From Nocardia shimofusensis NBRC 100134 (lineage in GTDB: Bacteria; Actinomycetota; Actinomycetes; Mycobacteriales; Mycobacteriaceae), in assembly GCF_001613125.1 (NCBI RefSeq), contig NZ_BDBT01000007.1, positions 124,001-188,000 of the forward strand: DNA of 64,000 nucleotides, given 5' to 3'. Positions within the stretch are counted from its first letter, which is position 1. The number at the start of each line of letters is the position of its first letter. The position numbers were made by a program, and so were the translations under genes. The notes under the pieces are model-generated. The model worked only from the letters and a program-made list of their open reading frames with translations. It was not told the origin of the DNA and did not search any database. This document shows positions 44,231 through 51,939 of this stretch, piece by piece.

Positions 44231-45681
44231 CGGCGCCGACGGTGGCGCGGCAGCTCGCGGAGTTCGCCGCCACCGCACGTGAGACCGGCGTCGGCGAGTT
44301 CCGGGACGACGCCGCTCGCCGGGTGCTCGACGTGCTCGGCAACAGTCTCGCGGCGCTCCGCACGCCCGCGGCCGCCTCGGTACGCGCGGTCGTCGAGGAA
44401 TGGTCCGGCAAGCCGGAGTCCACTGCTCTCGGCTCGGGTCGGCGCCACCCGGCGGCCGCCGCCGCGCTGTTGAACGGGACTCTCGCGCACGCCATGGATT
44501 TCGACGACACCCAGCTGCCCTCGGTACTGCACCCCTCCGCCTCGGTCGTGCCCGCCGCGCTCGCGGTCGCGGAGGCGGCCGGGGCATCGGGTGCGGCCCT
44601 GCTGGACGCGGTGGCGGTCGGCATCGAGATCACCGTGCGGCTCGGCATGGCCGGATACAGTGCGGAGCTGGGCAATTCGGTGTTCTTCGAACGCGGTCAG
44701 CACGCCACTGCGATCTGCGGAACGGTCGGAGCCGCCGTCGCGGCGGCCATGCTGACCGGGCTGGAGGCCGACGGGATCGCGCACGCGGTGGGCATCGCCT
44801 CGAGCATGGGTTCGGGTCTGCTGGAAGCCAATCGGACCGGCGGCACCGTGAAGCGGGTGCACTGCGGCTGGGCGGCGCACTCGGCGGTCACCGCGGGGTC
44901 GCTGGCCGAGCACGGTCTCACCGGCCCGCCGACGGTGATCGAGGGCCGGTTCGGCCTGCTCCAGGCGTTCTGCGGGGAGTACGGCGATCCCGCCGTGGTG
45001 ACCGCGGGCCTCGGCGAGCACTGGGAATTGCCCGGTGTGTTCTTCAAGCCCTATCCCTGCAACCATTTCACCCACGCGGGCATCGACGCGGCACTGCGCC
45101 TGCGCGCCGACGGTGTCACCGCCGACCTGATCGACACGCTGGTGCTGGGCGCGCCGACGCCGGTCCTGCGCACCATCGGTGAGCCGACGGAATCCAAGCG
45201 GCGACCGGAGTCCGGGTATCACGCCGCCTTCTCCGGCCCCTACACGGTCGCCGCGGCGCTGCTCGGCGGCGGCGGGCTCGGTCTGTTCCACGAGGACTTC
45301 ACCGATGCCGCGGCCGCCGACCCGCGGCGGCTGGCACTCGCGGCGAAGGTCGAGTGCGTGCCGGATGCGCACTGCGACAGCATCTTTCCGTATCAGTTTC
45401 CGGCGGTGCTGACCGCACACCTACGGGACGGCCGAACGCTCGTCGAGCGAGTGGACGTGAACCGAGGTGGTCCGGGTAACCCGCTGTCGGCGGAGGAGTT
45501 GACGGCCAAGTTCCGGCTCAACACCGCCGAGGTCTTCGACGCCGAACGGGCTGGGAAAGTAGCCGACCTCGTCCTCGCTCTCCCCGGTCACGCGGACCTG
45601 AGCGGGCTGTTCGAACTCCTGCCGAGCACGGACGAAGGTCGGCGTGGCGCTCGACCGGTCATCCCGGATTCCGCCCGGTGA
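44227..45681 (+). CDS. MmgE/PrpD family protein
   Basis: A 484-residue MmgE/PrpD protein: LLNGTLAHAMDFDDTQLPSVLHPSASVVPAALAVAE (about 80-115) and KRVHCGWAAHSAVTAGSLAEHGLTGPPTVIEGRFGLLQAF (about 215-255) are diagnostic. The family includes 2-methylcitrate dehydratase and cis-aconitate decarboxylase, so a dehydration, isomerisation or decarboxylation of a tricarboxylic or dicarboxylic acid is expected; this copy may act on another substrate. GTG 44227 overlaps the previous gene. The C-terminus runs to within a few bases of a pseudogene fragment that reads toward it. Confidence 0.88.
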   Translation: MTAPTVARQLAEFAATARETGVGEFRDDAARRVLDVLGNSLAALRTPAAASVRAVVEEWSGKPESTALGSGRRHPAAAAALLNGTLAHAMDFDDTQLPSVLHPSASVVPAALAVAEAAGASGAALLDAVAVGIEITVRLGMAGYSAELGNSVFFERGQHATAICGTVGAAVAAAMLTGLEADGIAHAVGIASSMGSGLLEANRTGGTVKRVHCGWAAHSAVTAGSLAEHGLTGPPTVIEGRFGLLQAFCGEYGDPAVVTAGLGEHWELPGVFFKPYPCNHFTHAGIDAALRLRADGVTADLIDTLVLGAPTPVLRTIGEPTESKRRPESGYHAAFSGPYTVAAALLGGGGLGLFHEDFTDAAAADPRRLALAAKVECVPDAHCDSIFPYQFPAVLTAHLRDGRTLVERVDVNRGGPGNPLSAEELTAKFRLNTAEVFDAERAGKVADLVLALPGHADLSGLFELLPSTDEGRRGARPVIPDSAR

Positions 45682-45930
45682 GACCGATGATGCGATCGAG
45701 CAGTGGCGTATCGGCGGCCACCGGCACCTCCGGTCCGTAACTCCCCACCTGCCGTCCCGTGCACCACCATCTCGGTGGCGACCATCCCGCCGATGAGGGC
45801 GGCCGGAAGATCCCACCCAGCCTGGTGGTGCCGTGCCATGCCTCCGGTCTGCTCCACGCCGAGGTCGTCCGCCGCAGTTGGGCCGTGAGATCACCTGCCC
45901 AGTCGCCCTCGTGCTGCGCGACCATCTGCC
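45659..45930 (-). pseudogene. TIGR03086-family (DinB-like) remnant with frameshifts
   Basis: The minus strand carries the C-terminal half of a TIGR03086 metal-binding protein spread over two frames: MVAQHEGDWAGDLTAQLRRT and WSRPEAWHGTTRLGGI in one, DLPAALIGGMVATEMVVH in the next, then TGRQVGSYGPEVPVAADTPL with LLDRIIGLTGRNPG in the first again. The expected GWDLA segment after VVH is missing, consistent with a small out-of-frame deletion near 45760. The N-terminal half is absent: homology stops where the plus-strand AraC fragment begins. Confidence 0.75.
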
Positions 45931-46278
45931 GAGGCCGGACCGAAAATCGGCCTGGCCTGCGAGGTGCTCGCCGAGCAGTACGGGACGACGCCCCGGCAGT
46001 TGCAGCGGCTCTTCGCCGAGTACATCGGAGTCGGGCCGAACTGGACGATCCGGCGGTTCGGCCTCGAGGAGCCCACCGACCGGATGGCGAGCGGGGTGAG
46101 GGTCGACTGGCCCGCACTGGCGGCCGAGCTCGGGTACGCCGACCAGGCGCACTCGGTCCGGGATTTCGCCCGATTGTTCGGCGAGTCCCCGACCCGGTAC
46201 GCCGAACGCTACCGAACTCGGCGCCTGCGGAACCTGGGCGGAAGTGGTGCACCCGCCGCGCGGTCCTCGTGCACTTGA
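45931..46278 (+). pseudogene. Truncated AraC-type regulator (C-terminal HTH only)
   Basis: The frame encodes the C-terminal DNA-binding part of an AraC regulator: IGLACEVLAEQYGTTPRQLQ followed by RLFAEYIGVGPNWTIRRFGL and later AAELGYADQAHSVRDFARLF. The N-terminal effector domain is missing; upstream codons become unrelated around 45931 and the frame is closed by TGA at 45886. An internal GTG (45964) could start a 104-residue HTH-only product, but with no ribosome site. I regard it as a broken gene. Confidence 0.75.
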
Positions 46279-46305
46279 CCTTGACCTGAGGTCAAGGTGC
46301 ACGCT
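46275..46305 (+). promoter_or_regulatory. MerR-type promoter with 19-bp spacer
   Basis: TTGACC at 46275-46280 and CACGCT at 46300-46305 are separated by 19 bp, the long spacing typical of MerR-activated promoters. The spacer holds the perfect dyad ACCTTGACC-TGA-GGTCAAGGT (46278-46298). Seven bases past the -10 is the A of the hydrolase ATG at 46312, so the transcript may be leaderless. The MerR gene is the second gene of this operon, so autoregulation is expected. Confidence 0.75.
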
Positions 46306-46311
46306 CATCGT

Positions 46312-47130
46312 ATGACTGCCTCTTCGTCCTCACGCAACTCGAAGCACTCGGCCTGGACCGGCATGGTGCCGGTCGACGACACCGCACTGGCCGTAGCAGA
46401 CACCGGCGGCCCCGGCCTTCCCGTGGTCTATCTGAACGGCTCTTTCGCCGGCCGGAGGCACTGGCGGAATGTCATCGCCGACCTCGGCCCCGGCTATCGG
46501 CACATCACCTACGACGAGCGAGCCCGCGGCAAATCGAAGCGGTCGGCGGACTACTCCTTTCAGGCGTGTCTTCGCGATCTCGATGCCGTACTCGCGGCCA
46601 GGGGCGTGGCGCGTCCGTTGTTGGTGGGCTGGTCCTACGGTGCGCTGTTGGGGGTGTGCTGGGCCGACCGCAACCCCGGCCGGGCGCTCGGCGTGGTCGG
46701 GGTCGACGGCCCGTATCCGGTCGGCTGGACCGACGAGGCCGACCTCGAGCGGGTTCGTAAGCTGTTCAGGCGGTTGCGGTTTGTGCTGCCACTGGCGGCC
46801 CCACTGGGTCTCACCGCGCGGATGTCCGCTGCCCGGCACGCTGAGGTGGCCATCGAGGCCCACGCACTCCATGCCGCCCTCGGTCCGGTCCTCGAGGAGC
46901 TGACCGTCCCGGTCCGGTACGTGGTCGCCTCGGGTGATCACATGGGCGACGCGGGCGGTGAGATGGATCGGGCTCGCGCGACCCTCGCCCCGCTGCTGGC
47001 TCGCAACCCGAACCTGACGATGAGCGCGAAGGTCGCGAGCAACCACGAAAAGGTCTTGGCCGAGGACTCTCCCGCCGTCGCCCAGGCCGTTCGAGAGCTG
47101 GCCGCCGCCGTCGGTCGCGAGGTCGGCTGA
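46312..47130 (+). CDS. Alpha/beta-fold hydrolase under MerR control
   Basis: A 272-residue alpha/beta hydrolase: oxyanion segment YLNGSFAGRRHW (about 37-48), TYDERARGKSKRS (about 66-78), nucleophile elbow VGWSYGALLG (S about 106), and an acid and His in VASGDHMGD and SNHEKVL. Similar small hydrolases are often encoded next to MerR/TipA-like regulators and may degrade or hydrolyse the inducing drug. ATG 46312 lies exactly where a leaderless transcript from the MerR-type promoter would begin. It ends 4 bp before the MerR gene. Confidence 0.87.
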   Translation: MTASSSSRNSKHSAWTGMVPVDDTALAVADTGGPGLPVVYLNGSFAGRRHWRNVIADLGPGYRHITYDERARGKSKRSADYSFQACLRDLDAVLAARGVARPLLVGWSYGALLGVCWADRNPGRALGVVGVDGPYPVGWTDEADLERVRKLFRRLRFVLPLAAPLGLTARMSAARHAEVAIEAHALHAALGPVLEELTVPVRYVVASGDHMGDAGGEMDRARATLAPLLARNPNLTMSAKVASNHEKVLAEDSPAVAQAVRELAAAVGREVG

Positions 47131-47134
47131 GCAG

Positions 47135-47923
47135 ATGACGAACGGAGTCACGATCGGGCAGGCGGCGGCGTTCGCCGGCGTCACCATCAAGACCGTGCGG
47201 CATTACCACAAGCTCGGTCTGGTCGAGGAACCGGAACGTGACATCTCCGGTTACCGGAGGTACGGGTCGGTGGAGTTGCTGCGGTTGGTCCAGGTCAGGA
47301 CCCTGGCCGCCGCCGGGGTGCCACTGGCCGAGATCGGGCCGATACTCCAGGCCGACACCACACCGTTCGCCTCCGCCCTCGCCGATGTCGAACGGCACCT
47401 CACCGAACGGATCGAGGAGCTGATCGCGCGGCGTGACACGCTGCGACGGCTCGCCGATGGCGACCGGGCGTTGCTGGGCGACCGCGCCGTGGCGCTGCTC
47501 GAGCGGATGCGCGGCCTCGGTCTCCCCGCAGACGACGTGGCAACTGCCCGAGAGGGCTGGGTGCTGGCCAAGGCTCTGGTCCCCGAGGGCTTCGACGACT
47601 ACCTCACCCACGTCGAGCACGCACTCGACGACCCCCGATTCGTCGCGTTGAACAAGCGCGTCGCAGAAGCCGCGGCGTGGGAACCGGACGACCCCCGCAT
47701 CGCCGAACTCGCCACCGCCTTGGCCGACCACTACATCGCCAACCCCACACTGCTGAAGATCGTGACCAGCTTCCAAGCCTCCACCGAGGCCGCGACCCGG
47801 TACACACTGATCCGCCGATACGGCGTAGATCAAGCACCGGCGTTGGCGCGGCTGGCCCAACTCGGCGAGGCCGAACTCCGCAGTGCCGGGATCGATCTCC
47901 CGGACCAGAGCCTGACCGACTGA
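47135..47923 (+). CDS. MerR family regulator with large C-terminal domain
   Basis: A 262-residue MerR protein. The N-terminal winged HTH (about 5-72) reads TIGQAAAFAGVTIKTVRHYHKLGLVEEPERDISGYRRYGSVELLRLVQVRTLAAAGV. A helical linker (about 85-120, LADVERHLTERIEELIARRDTLRRLADGD) and a 130-residue effector-binding domain follow. It is predicted to distort and activate the 19-bp-spacer promoter at 46275-46305. A close paralogue lies at the window end (63512-64000). Confidence 0.88.
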   Translation: MTNGVTIGQAAAFAGVTIKTVRHYHKLGLVEEPERDISGYRRYGSVELLRLVQVRTLAAAGVPLAEIGPILQADTTPFASALADVERHLTERIEELIARRDTLRRLADGDRALLGDRAVALLERMRGLGLPADDVATAREGWVLAKALVPEGFDDYLTHVEHALDDPRFVALNKRVAEAAAWEPDDPRIAELATALADHYIANPTLLKIVTSFQASTEAATRYTLIRRYGVDQAPALARLAQLGEAELRSAGIDLPDQSLTD

Positions 47924-47997
47924 ATTCTGTGCCCTCGGCTGATGGCATTCCCCTTTCCTGCCAACGCACCCATCCACGAACGATCAGAGGAAAATCC

Positions 47998-48792
47998 ATG
48001 CTCGCCTCCGAAGACACGCGACTGAACAAAACAGTCGATCGACTGTTGGGCGACCGCCACTGCCTGCCGCTGTCGGTCGCGTTGCATCTCGTCCCCGGCG
48101 CTCTGATCGTCGTCGTCTATCTGCTCATCGCCGAGCCATTCGTCGAAGCCGTCGGTTATCCAGCCTTCCTCGGCTGGGCGATCGCCTTGTTCCTGGTGCT
48201 GATTCCGGTCCTGGCGGGGCTGCTGTGGCTGGGGCTCGAACGCAACGGCCACCTCTCGTTGCGCGGCGTGCTGCACTACATCGACCAGCCGCTCCCACGC
48301 GGGAAGCTCATGGTGATGGTCATCGCGCTCATCGTGTGGATGATGGTGCTCGGGTTCGCGCTGGCACCGGTGAACAACATCGTCAAAGACTTCTTCACCT
48401 GGCTCCCCTACGCGAATACCGGCGACAGCGGCAACAACACCTACCTCGACCTCGACGGATATCCACACTCGGTCGTGCTCACCACAATGGTGATCTGTCT
48501 GCCACTGACCGGAGTCTCCTTGCCGCTCATCGAGGAGCTGTATTTCCGCGGTTTCCTGCTTCCCCGCATCGCCCACCTGGGCGGATGGGCGCCGGTGGTC
48601 AGCACGGTCTTGTTTTCGCTGTACCACTTCTGGTCACCTTGGGCTTTCCTGTCGCGGCTGATCTTCACCTTCCCGGGGTTCTGGTCGGTCTGGCGGTACA
48701 AGGACATCCGGCTGTCGATCGGGATGCACGTGGGCGTCACTTCTGCCCTGGCGACAGTCGGCACCATCGCAGTCGCGCTGAACCTCGTGTGA
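47998..48792 (+). CDS. CPBP family intramembrane protease
   Basis: A 264-residue membrane protein with about seven to eight helices. The CPBP motif 1 is EELYFRGFLLPRI (about 180-192), giving the paired Glu and Arg, and FSLYHFWSP (about 208-216) supplies the His. The family (Abi/CAAX protease) cleaves prenylated or other membrane peptides in eukaryotes and is linked to bacteriocin self-immunity in bacteria. ATG 47998 follows CAGAGGAAAA. It lies 74 bp after the MerR gene, same strand. No bacteriocin precursor is recognised next to it. Confidence 0.86.
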   Translation: MLASEDTRLNKTVDRLLGDRHCLPLSVALHLVPGALIVVVYLLIAEPFVEAVGYPAFLGWAIALFLVLIPVLAGLLWLGLERNGHLSLRGVLHYIDQPLPRGKLMVMVIALIVWMMVLGFALAPVNNIVKDFFTWLPYANTGDSGNNTYLDLDGYPHSVVLTTMVICLPLTGVSLPLIEELYFRGFLLPRIAHLGGWAPVVSTVLFSLYHFWSPWAFLSRLIFTFPGFWSVWRYKDIRLSIGMHVGVTSALATVGTIAVALNLV

Positions 48793-48841
48793 AGCCCAGC
48801 CGAGAAGTCAGTAGACCGGCCGCATTCCGCCTTGCCGCACT

Positions 48842-48858
48842 GTTTCTCTCAGGGATAC
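48842..48858. promoter_or_regulatory. Imperfect GTTTC-N7-GATAC site D
   Basis: GTTTCTCTCAGGGATAC matches sites A-C except for one base in the right arm (GATAC for GAAAC). It sits 40 bp before the second CoA-transferase start, a position like site B in front of the first. Confidence 0.5.
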
Positions 48859-48897
48859 AGTGTATCCGTTCTGCTCGCCCTCGACGGATGGAGTGCC

Positions 48898-50112
48898 ATG
48901 CCCGCCGACCAGACCACCTCGAACGGCCCGTTGGTCGGCTTGCGAGTCATCGAAATGGGCCAGCTGCTCGCCGGTCCGTTCTGCGGGCAACTGCTGGGCG
49001 ACTTCGGCGCCGAGGTGATAAAGCTCGAATCACCGGGAGTGGGAGATCCCATGCGCCAGTGGGGCCGCGAGTCGTCCGACGGCAAGTCGCTGTGGTGGCC
49101 GGTGGTCGCCCGCAACAAGAAATCGGTGACCTGCAATCTGCGTGACGCGCAAGGTCAGCACCTGGCGCGCGAGCTCATCGCGACCGCCGACATCGTGATC
49201 GAGAACTTCCGCCCCGGCACCATGGAACGCTGGGGACTGGACTACGACACCCTGCGCGCCGACCATCCCGACCTGATCATGGTCCGCGTCAGCGGCTACG
49301 GCCAGACCGGCCCCTACGCCTCCCGCGCGGGCTACGGCTCGATCGGCGAGGCCATGGGCGGCATCCGTTACACCACTGGCGATCCCGACCGCCCCCCGGC
49401 GCGCACCGGAATCTCCCTCGGCGACTCGCTGGCAGCGGTATTCGCCACGATCGGCACTCTCGCCGCGCTGCACCACCGGAATCGGACCGGACAGGGCCAG
49501 GTCGTCGACTCGGCGATCTACGAAGCGGTGCTGGCCATGATGGAATCGCTGCTCCCGGAGTGGGCCGTCACCGGCTACCGGCGTGAGCGCACCGGCTCGG
49601 TCCTGCCGAATGTGGTGCCCAGCAATATCTATCCGGCCGGAGACGGCGACCTGGTCCTCATCGCCGCTAACCAGGACACCGTCTTCGCCAGGCTCGCCGC
49701 GCTCATGGGCAGGCCGGAACTCGCCACCGACGAGCGATACTCCAGCCACACCGCGCGCGGCGCCAGGATGAGCGAACTGGACGATCTCATCGCCGACTGG
49801 ACGATCGAATTCGACGCCGACGACCTGCTGGCCCGTCTGCACGAAGGCGGCGTGCCCGCCGGGCGTATCTACACCCCCCGCGACATGTTCGCCGACCCGC
49901 ACTTCGCCGCGCGAGATGCCATCGCGCGCATCGCGCACCCGGAATTCGGTGAACTGCCGATGCAGAACGTCGTGCCGAAGCTGAGCGCCACGCCCGGAGC
50001 CATCCGGCACGCCGGACCCACCCTCGGACAGCACAATGACGAGGTCTATCGCGAGATCCTCGGCCTCGGCGAGGATCGGATCGCCGCGCTGAGCGAGGCG
50101 GGCGTGCTCTGA
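48898..50112 (+). CDS. CaiB/BaiF family CoA-transferase (second)
   Basis: A 404-residue class III CoA-transferase, diverged from the first but with the same landmarks: LLAGPFCGQLLGDFGAEVIKLE, ENFRPGTMERWGLDYDTLR and ISLGDSLAAV, with D176 at the catalytic position. Two enzymes of this class may form a heteromer or act on successive acids in the pathway. ATG 48898 has GGATGGAG upstream. It converges on the IclR gene, with 23 bp between the ends. Confidence 0.9.
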   Translation: MPADQTTSNGPLVGLRVIEMGQLLAGPFCGQLLGDFGAEVIKLESPGVGDPMRQWGRESSDGKSLWWPVVARNKKSVTCNLRDAQGQHLARELIATADIVIENFRPGTMERWGLDYDTLRADHPDLIMVRVSGYGQTGPYASRAGYGSIGEAMGGIRYTTGDPDRPPARTGISLGDSLAAVFATIGTLAALHHRNRTGQGQVVDSAIYEAVLAMMESLLPEWAVTGYRRERTGSVLPNVVPSNIYPAGDGDLVLIAANQDTVFARLAALMGRPELATDERYSSHTARGARMSELDDLIADWTIEFDADDLLARLHEGGVPAGRIYTPRDMFADPHFAARDAIARIAHPEFGELPMQNVVPKLSATPGAIRHAGPTLGQHNDEVYREILGLGEDRIAALSEAGVL

Positions 50113-50135
50113 AAGCTGTCCGGCGGGCGCGGGGT

Positions 50136-50921
50136 TCAGCCGCTGTAGCCCAGCTGCGCGGACACCGCGGTGGCCGCCTTCCGCAGCAGCGGCACGCAAT
50201 CGCGCATCCGCGGTTCGAATCGTGACGACGGCCCCGAGACGCTGATGGCCCCCACGACCCCACCGTCGTGATCGAGCACCGGCGCCGCGATCGACGCCGC
50301 GCCGACCTGCCGCTCCCCCGACGAGATCGCGTATCCACGCTCCCGGATCGTCGCCAGCTCGGCGCGCAGGGCGCTCGGCGAGGTGATGGTGGCGTCGGTG
50401 AAAGCCGTCAGTTCCTGGCCCTCGAGGTAGTCGTCGATCTCCTCGGGGCGCAGCAACGCCAGGATCGCCTTGGAAGAACTGCCCGCGTGCAGCGGATACG
50501 GCACGCCGAGAGTCACTTCCATGCGCAGTTCCTGATCCGGGACGACCTGATCGACGTACATCCGGGTGTTGCCGCGCCGGATGGACAGCGTCGCCGTCTC
50601 ACCGGTGGTGCTCGCCAGTCGCCGTAGTTCGGGTGCGGCCATGACCCGCAGATCGGTGCGCGCGAGATAGGCCCGGCCCAGGGCGATGGCCGCGTGCCCG
50701 AGCGTGTACCGGCGCGTCGTCGGCTCGACGCTGATCAGCTCGCGATTGCGCAGCGCCGTCAGGATCCGGTGCACCGCGGCTTTGGTCAGGCCCAGTTCGT
50801 TGGCGATCTCGGTGACGCCGAGATCGGGCCGACCGGAACGGCCGAACAGCAGCAATACGTCCATCGCGCGCTCGACAGCGGCGATGGAACGGCTCGAATT
50901 CTCCACCTCGGCGTCCGCCAC
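50136..50921 (-). CDS. IclR family transcriptional regulator
   Basis: A 261-residue IclR protein: an N-terminal winged HTH (about 12-75, SIAAVERAMDVLLLFGRSGRPDLGVTEIANELGLTKAAVHRILTALRNRELI) and a C-terminal effector domain (about 95-255, GSSSKAILALLRPEEI; ISSGERQVGAASIAAPVLDHDGGVVGAISVSG). It lies 14 bp after the CitE-like lyase gene, same strand, so they are co-transcribed. It is the obvious candidate to bind the GTTTC-N7-GAAAC sites in front of the lyase and both CoA-transferase genes. Confidence 0.9.
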   Translation of the reverse strand: MADAEVENSSRSIAAVERAMDVLLLFGRSGRPDLGVTEIANELGLTKAAVHRILTALRNRELISVEPTTRRYTLGHAAIALGRAYLARTDLRVMAAPELRRLASTTGETATLSIRRGNTRMYVDQVVPDQELRMEVTLGVPYPLHAGSSSKAILALLRPEEIDDYLEGQELTAFTDATITSPSALRAELATIRERGYAISSGERQVGAASIAAPVLDHDGGVVGAISVSGPSSRFEPRMRDCVPLLRKAATAVSAQLGYSG

Positions 50922-50935
50922 GCCCTGAGCTTAGG

Positions 50936-51751
50936 TCATCGACCGAGCAGCCTGCGGGCCTGACGGATCACCGCCCGGTCGACCATTCTGCCCACCTCGT
51001 CGAGGATGACGCCGCCCTGGGCGGCCTCGAACCGCGCGACCAACGCCCGCGCGCGGTCGAGCTCTTCCTCTGCGGGAGTGAATATTTCGTTGACCACCGG
51101 CACCTGGGCGGGATGGATGCATGCCCGCCCCCGGAAACCCAGCCGCCACAGCCTCAGGGTGGATGCGCGCAGCCCCTCGAGATCGCGGAAGTCCGTGCGC
51201 ACCGGCCCCAAGGGAGCGGCGATGTTCGCGGCGGCACTGGCCAGCACCACCTGACCGCGGATCGCTGCCAGCTCCTGCTCATCCGGCCCCGGCGTGATCC
51301 CCACTTCGGCGCACAGATCCGCCTCACCGATCTGGAGCCGCAAAACCCTGGGGGCGCGGGCGATCTCGTGGGCGGCGTAGACGGCCATCGCGGTTTCCAG
51401 GAGCGGGCACACGCGGATGGACCCCGCGGTGTTCTCGTGCCGTGCGAGAATCTCGTCGACCGCCCGGATCTGTCGCACCGACTCGGTTTTCGCCAAGCAC
51501 ACCGCGGCGATCGCGGGCGAGGCCACCGCCGCAAGGTCGGCATGGCCCATCTCCCCCGGATTCACCCGCACCCAGAGCCGGCCCGGCGTGGTGACGGTGC
51601 GCGACCACCGCGCCACCTCTCGCCGCGCGGACTCCTTGTCCGCCGGCGGCACCGCGTCCTCGAGGTCGACGAGCACCACATCCGCCGGTCCGGCCAGCGC
51701 CTTGTCGAACAGTTCCGGGCGGTTTCCCGGAACATACAGCGCCGACCGCAT
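50936..51751 (-). CDS. HpcH/HpaI (CitE-like) CoA-ester lyase
   Basis: A 271-residue TIM-barrel protein of the HpcH/HpaI-CitE family: RSALYVPGNRPELFDKAL (2-19), VLVDLEDAVPPADKESAR (about 26-43), WVRVNPGEMGHADL, CPLLETAMAVY (metal Glu) and LQIGEADLCAEVGI (metal Asp). The family performs Mg-dependent retro-Claisen cleavage of 3-hydroxyacyl-CoA compounds such as citramalyl-, malyl- or hydroxymethylglutaryl-type CoA. Together with the CoA-transferases it suggests cleavage of a branched hydroxy-dicarboxyl-CoA into two CoA-linked or keto products. Site C is 45 bp upstream of its start. Confidence 0.88.
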   Translation of the reverse strand: MRSALYVPGNRPELFDKALAGPADVVLVDLEDAVPPADKESARREVARWSRTVTTPGRLWVRVNPGEMGHADLAAVASPAIAAVCLAKTESVRQIRAVDEILARHENTAGSIRVCPLLETAMAVYAAHEIARAPRVLRLQIGEADLCAEVGITPGPDEQELAAIRGQVVLASAAANIAAPLGPVRTDFRDLEGLRASTLRLWRLGFRGRACIHPAQVPVVNEIFTPAEEELDRARALVARFEAAQGGVILDEVGRMVDRAVIRQARRLLGR

Positions 51752-51787
51752 CGGGCCTACCTCCTTCCACAGGCGAACCCAGATATA

Positions 51788-51812
51788 GAAACGCTGTTTC
51801 TTTCAGCGAAAC
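51788..51812. promoter_or_regulatory. Overlapping GAAAC/GTTTC operator, site C
   Basis: GAAAC-GCT-GTTTC at 51788-51800 overlaps GTTTC-TTTCAGC-GAAAC at 51796-51812. On the minus strand the latter reads GTTTCGCTGAAAGAAAC, one base from site B. It lies upstream of the lyase-IclR operon, so the regulator should control its own gene. Confidence 0.75.
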
Positions 51813-51882
51813 ACTACGGGGAGGCCGTGGACCCCGTCCAGGGCAATCGCACAGGACCGTGATCCACGGCACTGCGCGGGGC

Positions 51883-51909
51883 TGTCAGGAACTCGATGGC
51901 TGTCTCGTT
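51883..51909 (+). promoter_or_regulatory. Candidate ECF41 promoter before the FAD oxidoreductase
   Basis: TGTCA at 51883-51887 and CGTT at 51906-51909, separated by 18 bp, resemble the published ECF41-type promoter pattern (TGTCA at -35, CGTC at -10). It sits 31 bp before the oxidoreductase ATG, and the gene for an ECF41 sigma factor follows. The -10 match is imperfect. Confidence 0.4.
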
Positions 51910-51939
51910 CAAGGAGCACGCGAACAGACAGGAGCCACC

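Noticed and set aside
45964..46278. 104-residue AraC-HTH protein as an intact gene
   Set aside because: It lacks the effector domain and a ribosome site, and it begins at a junction with another gene fossil; treated as a pseudogene.
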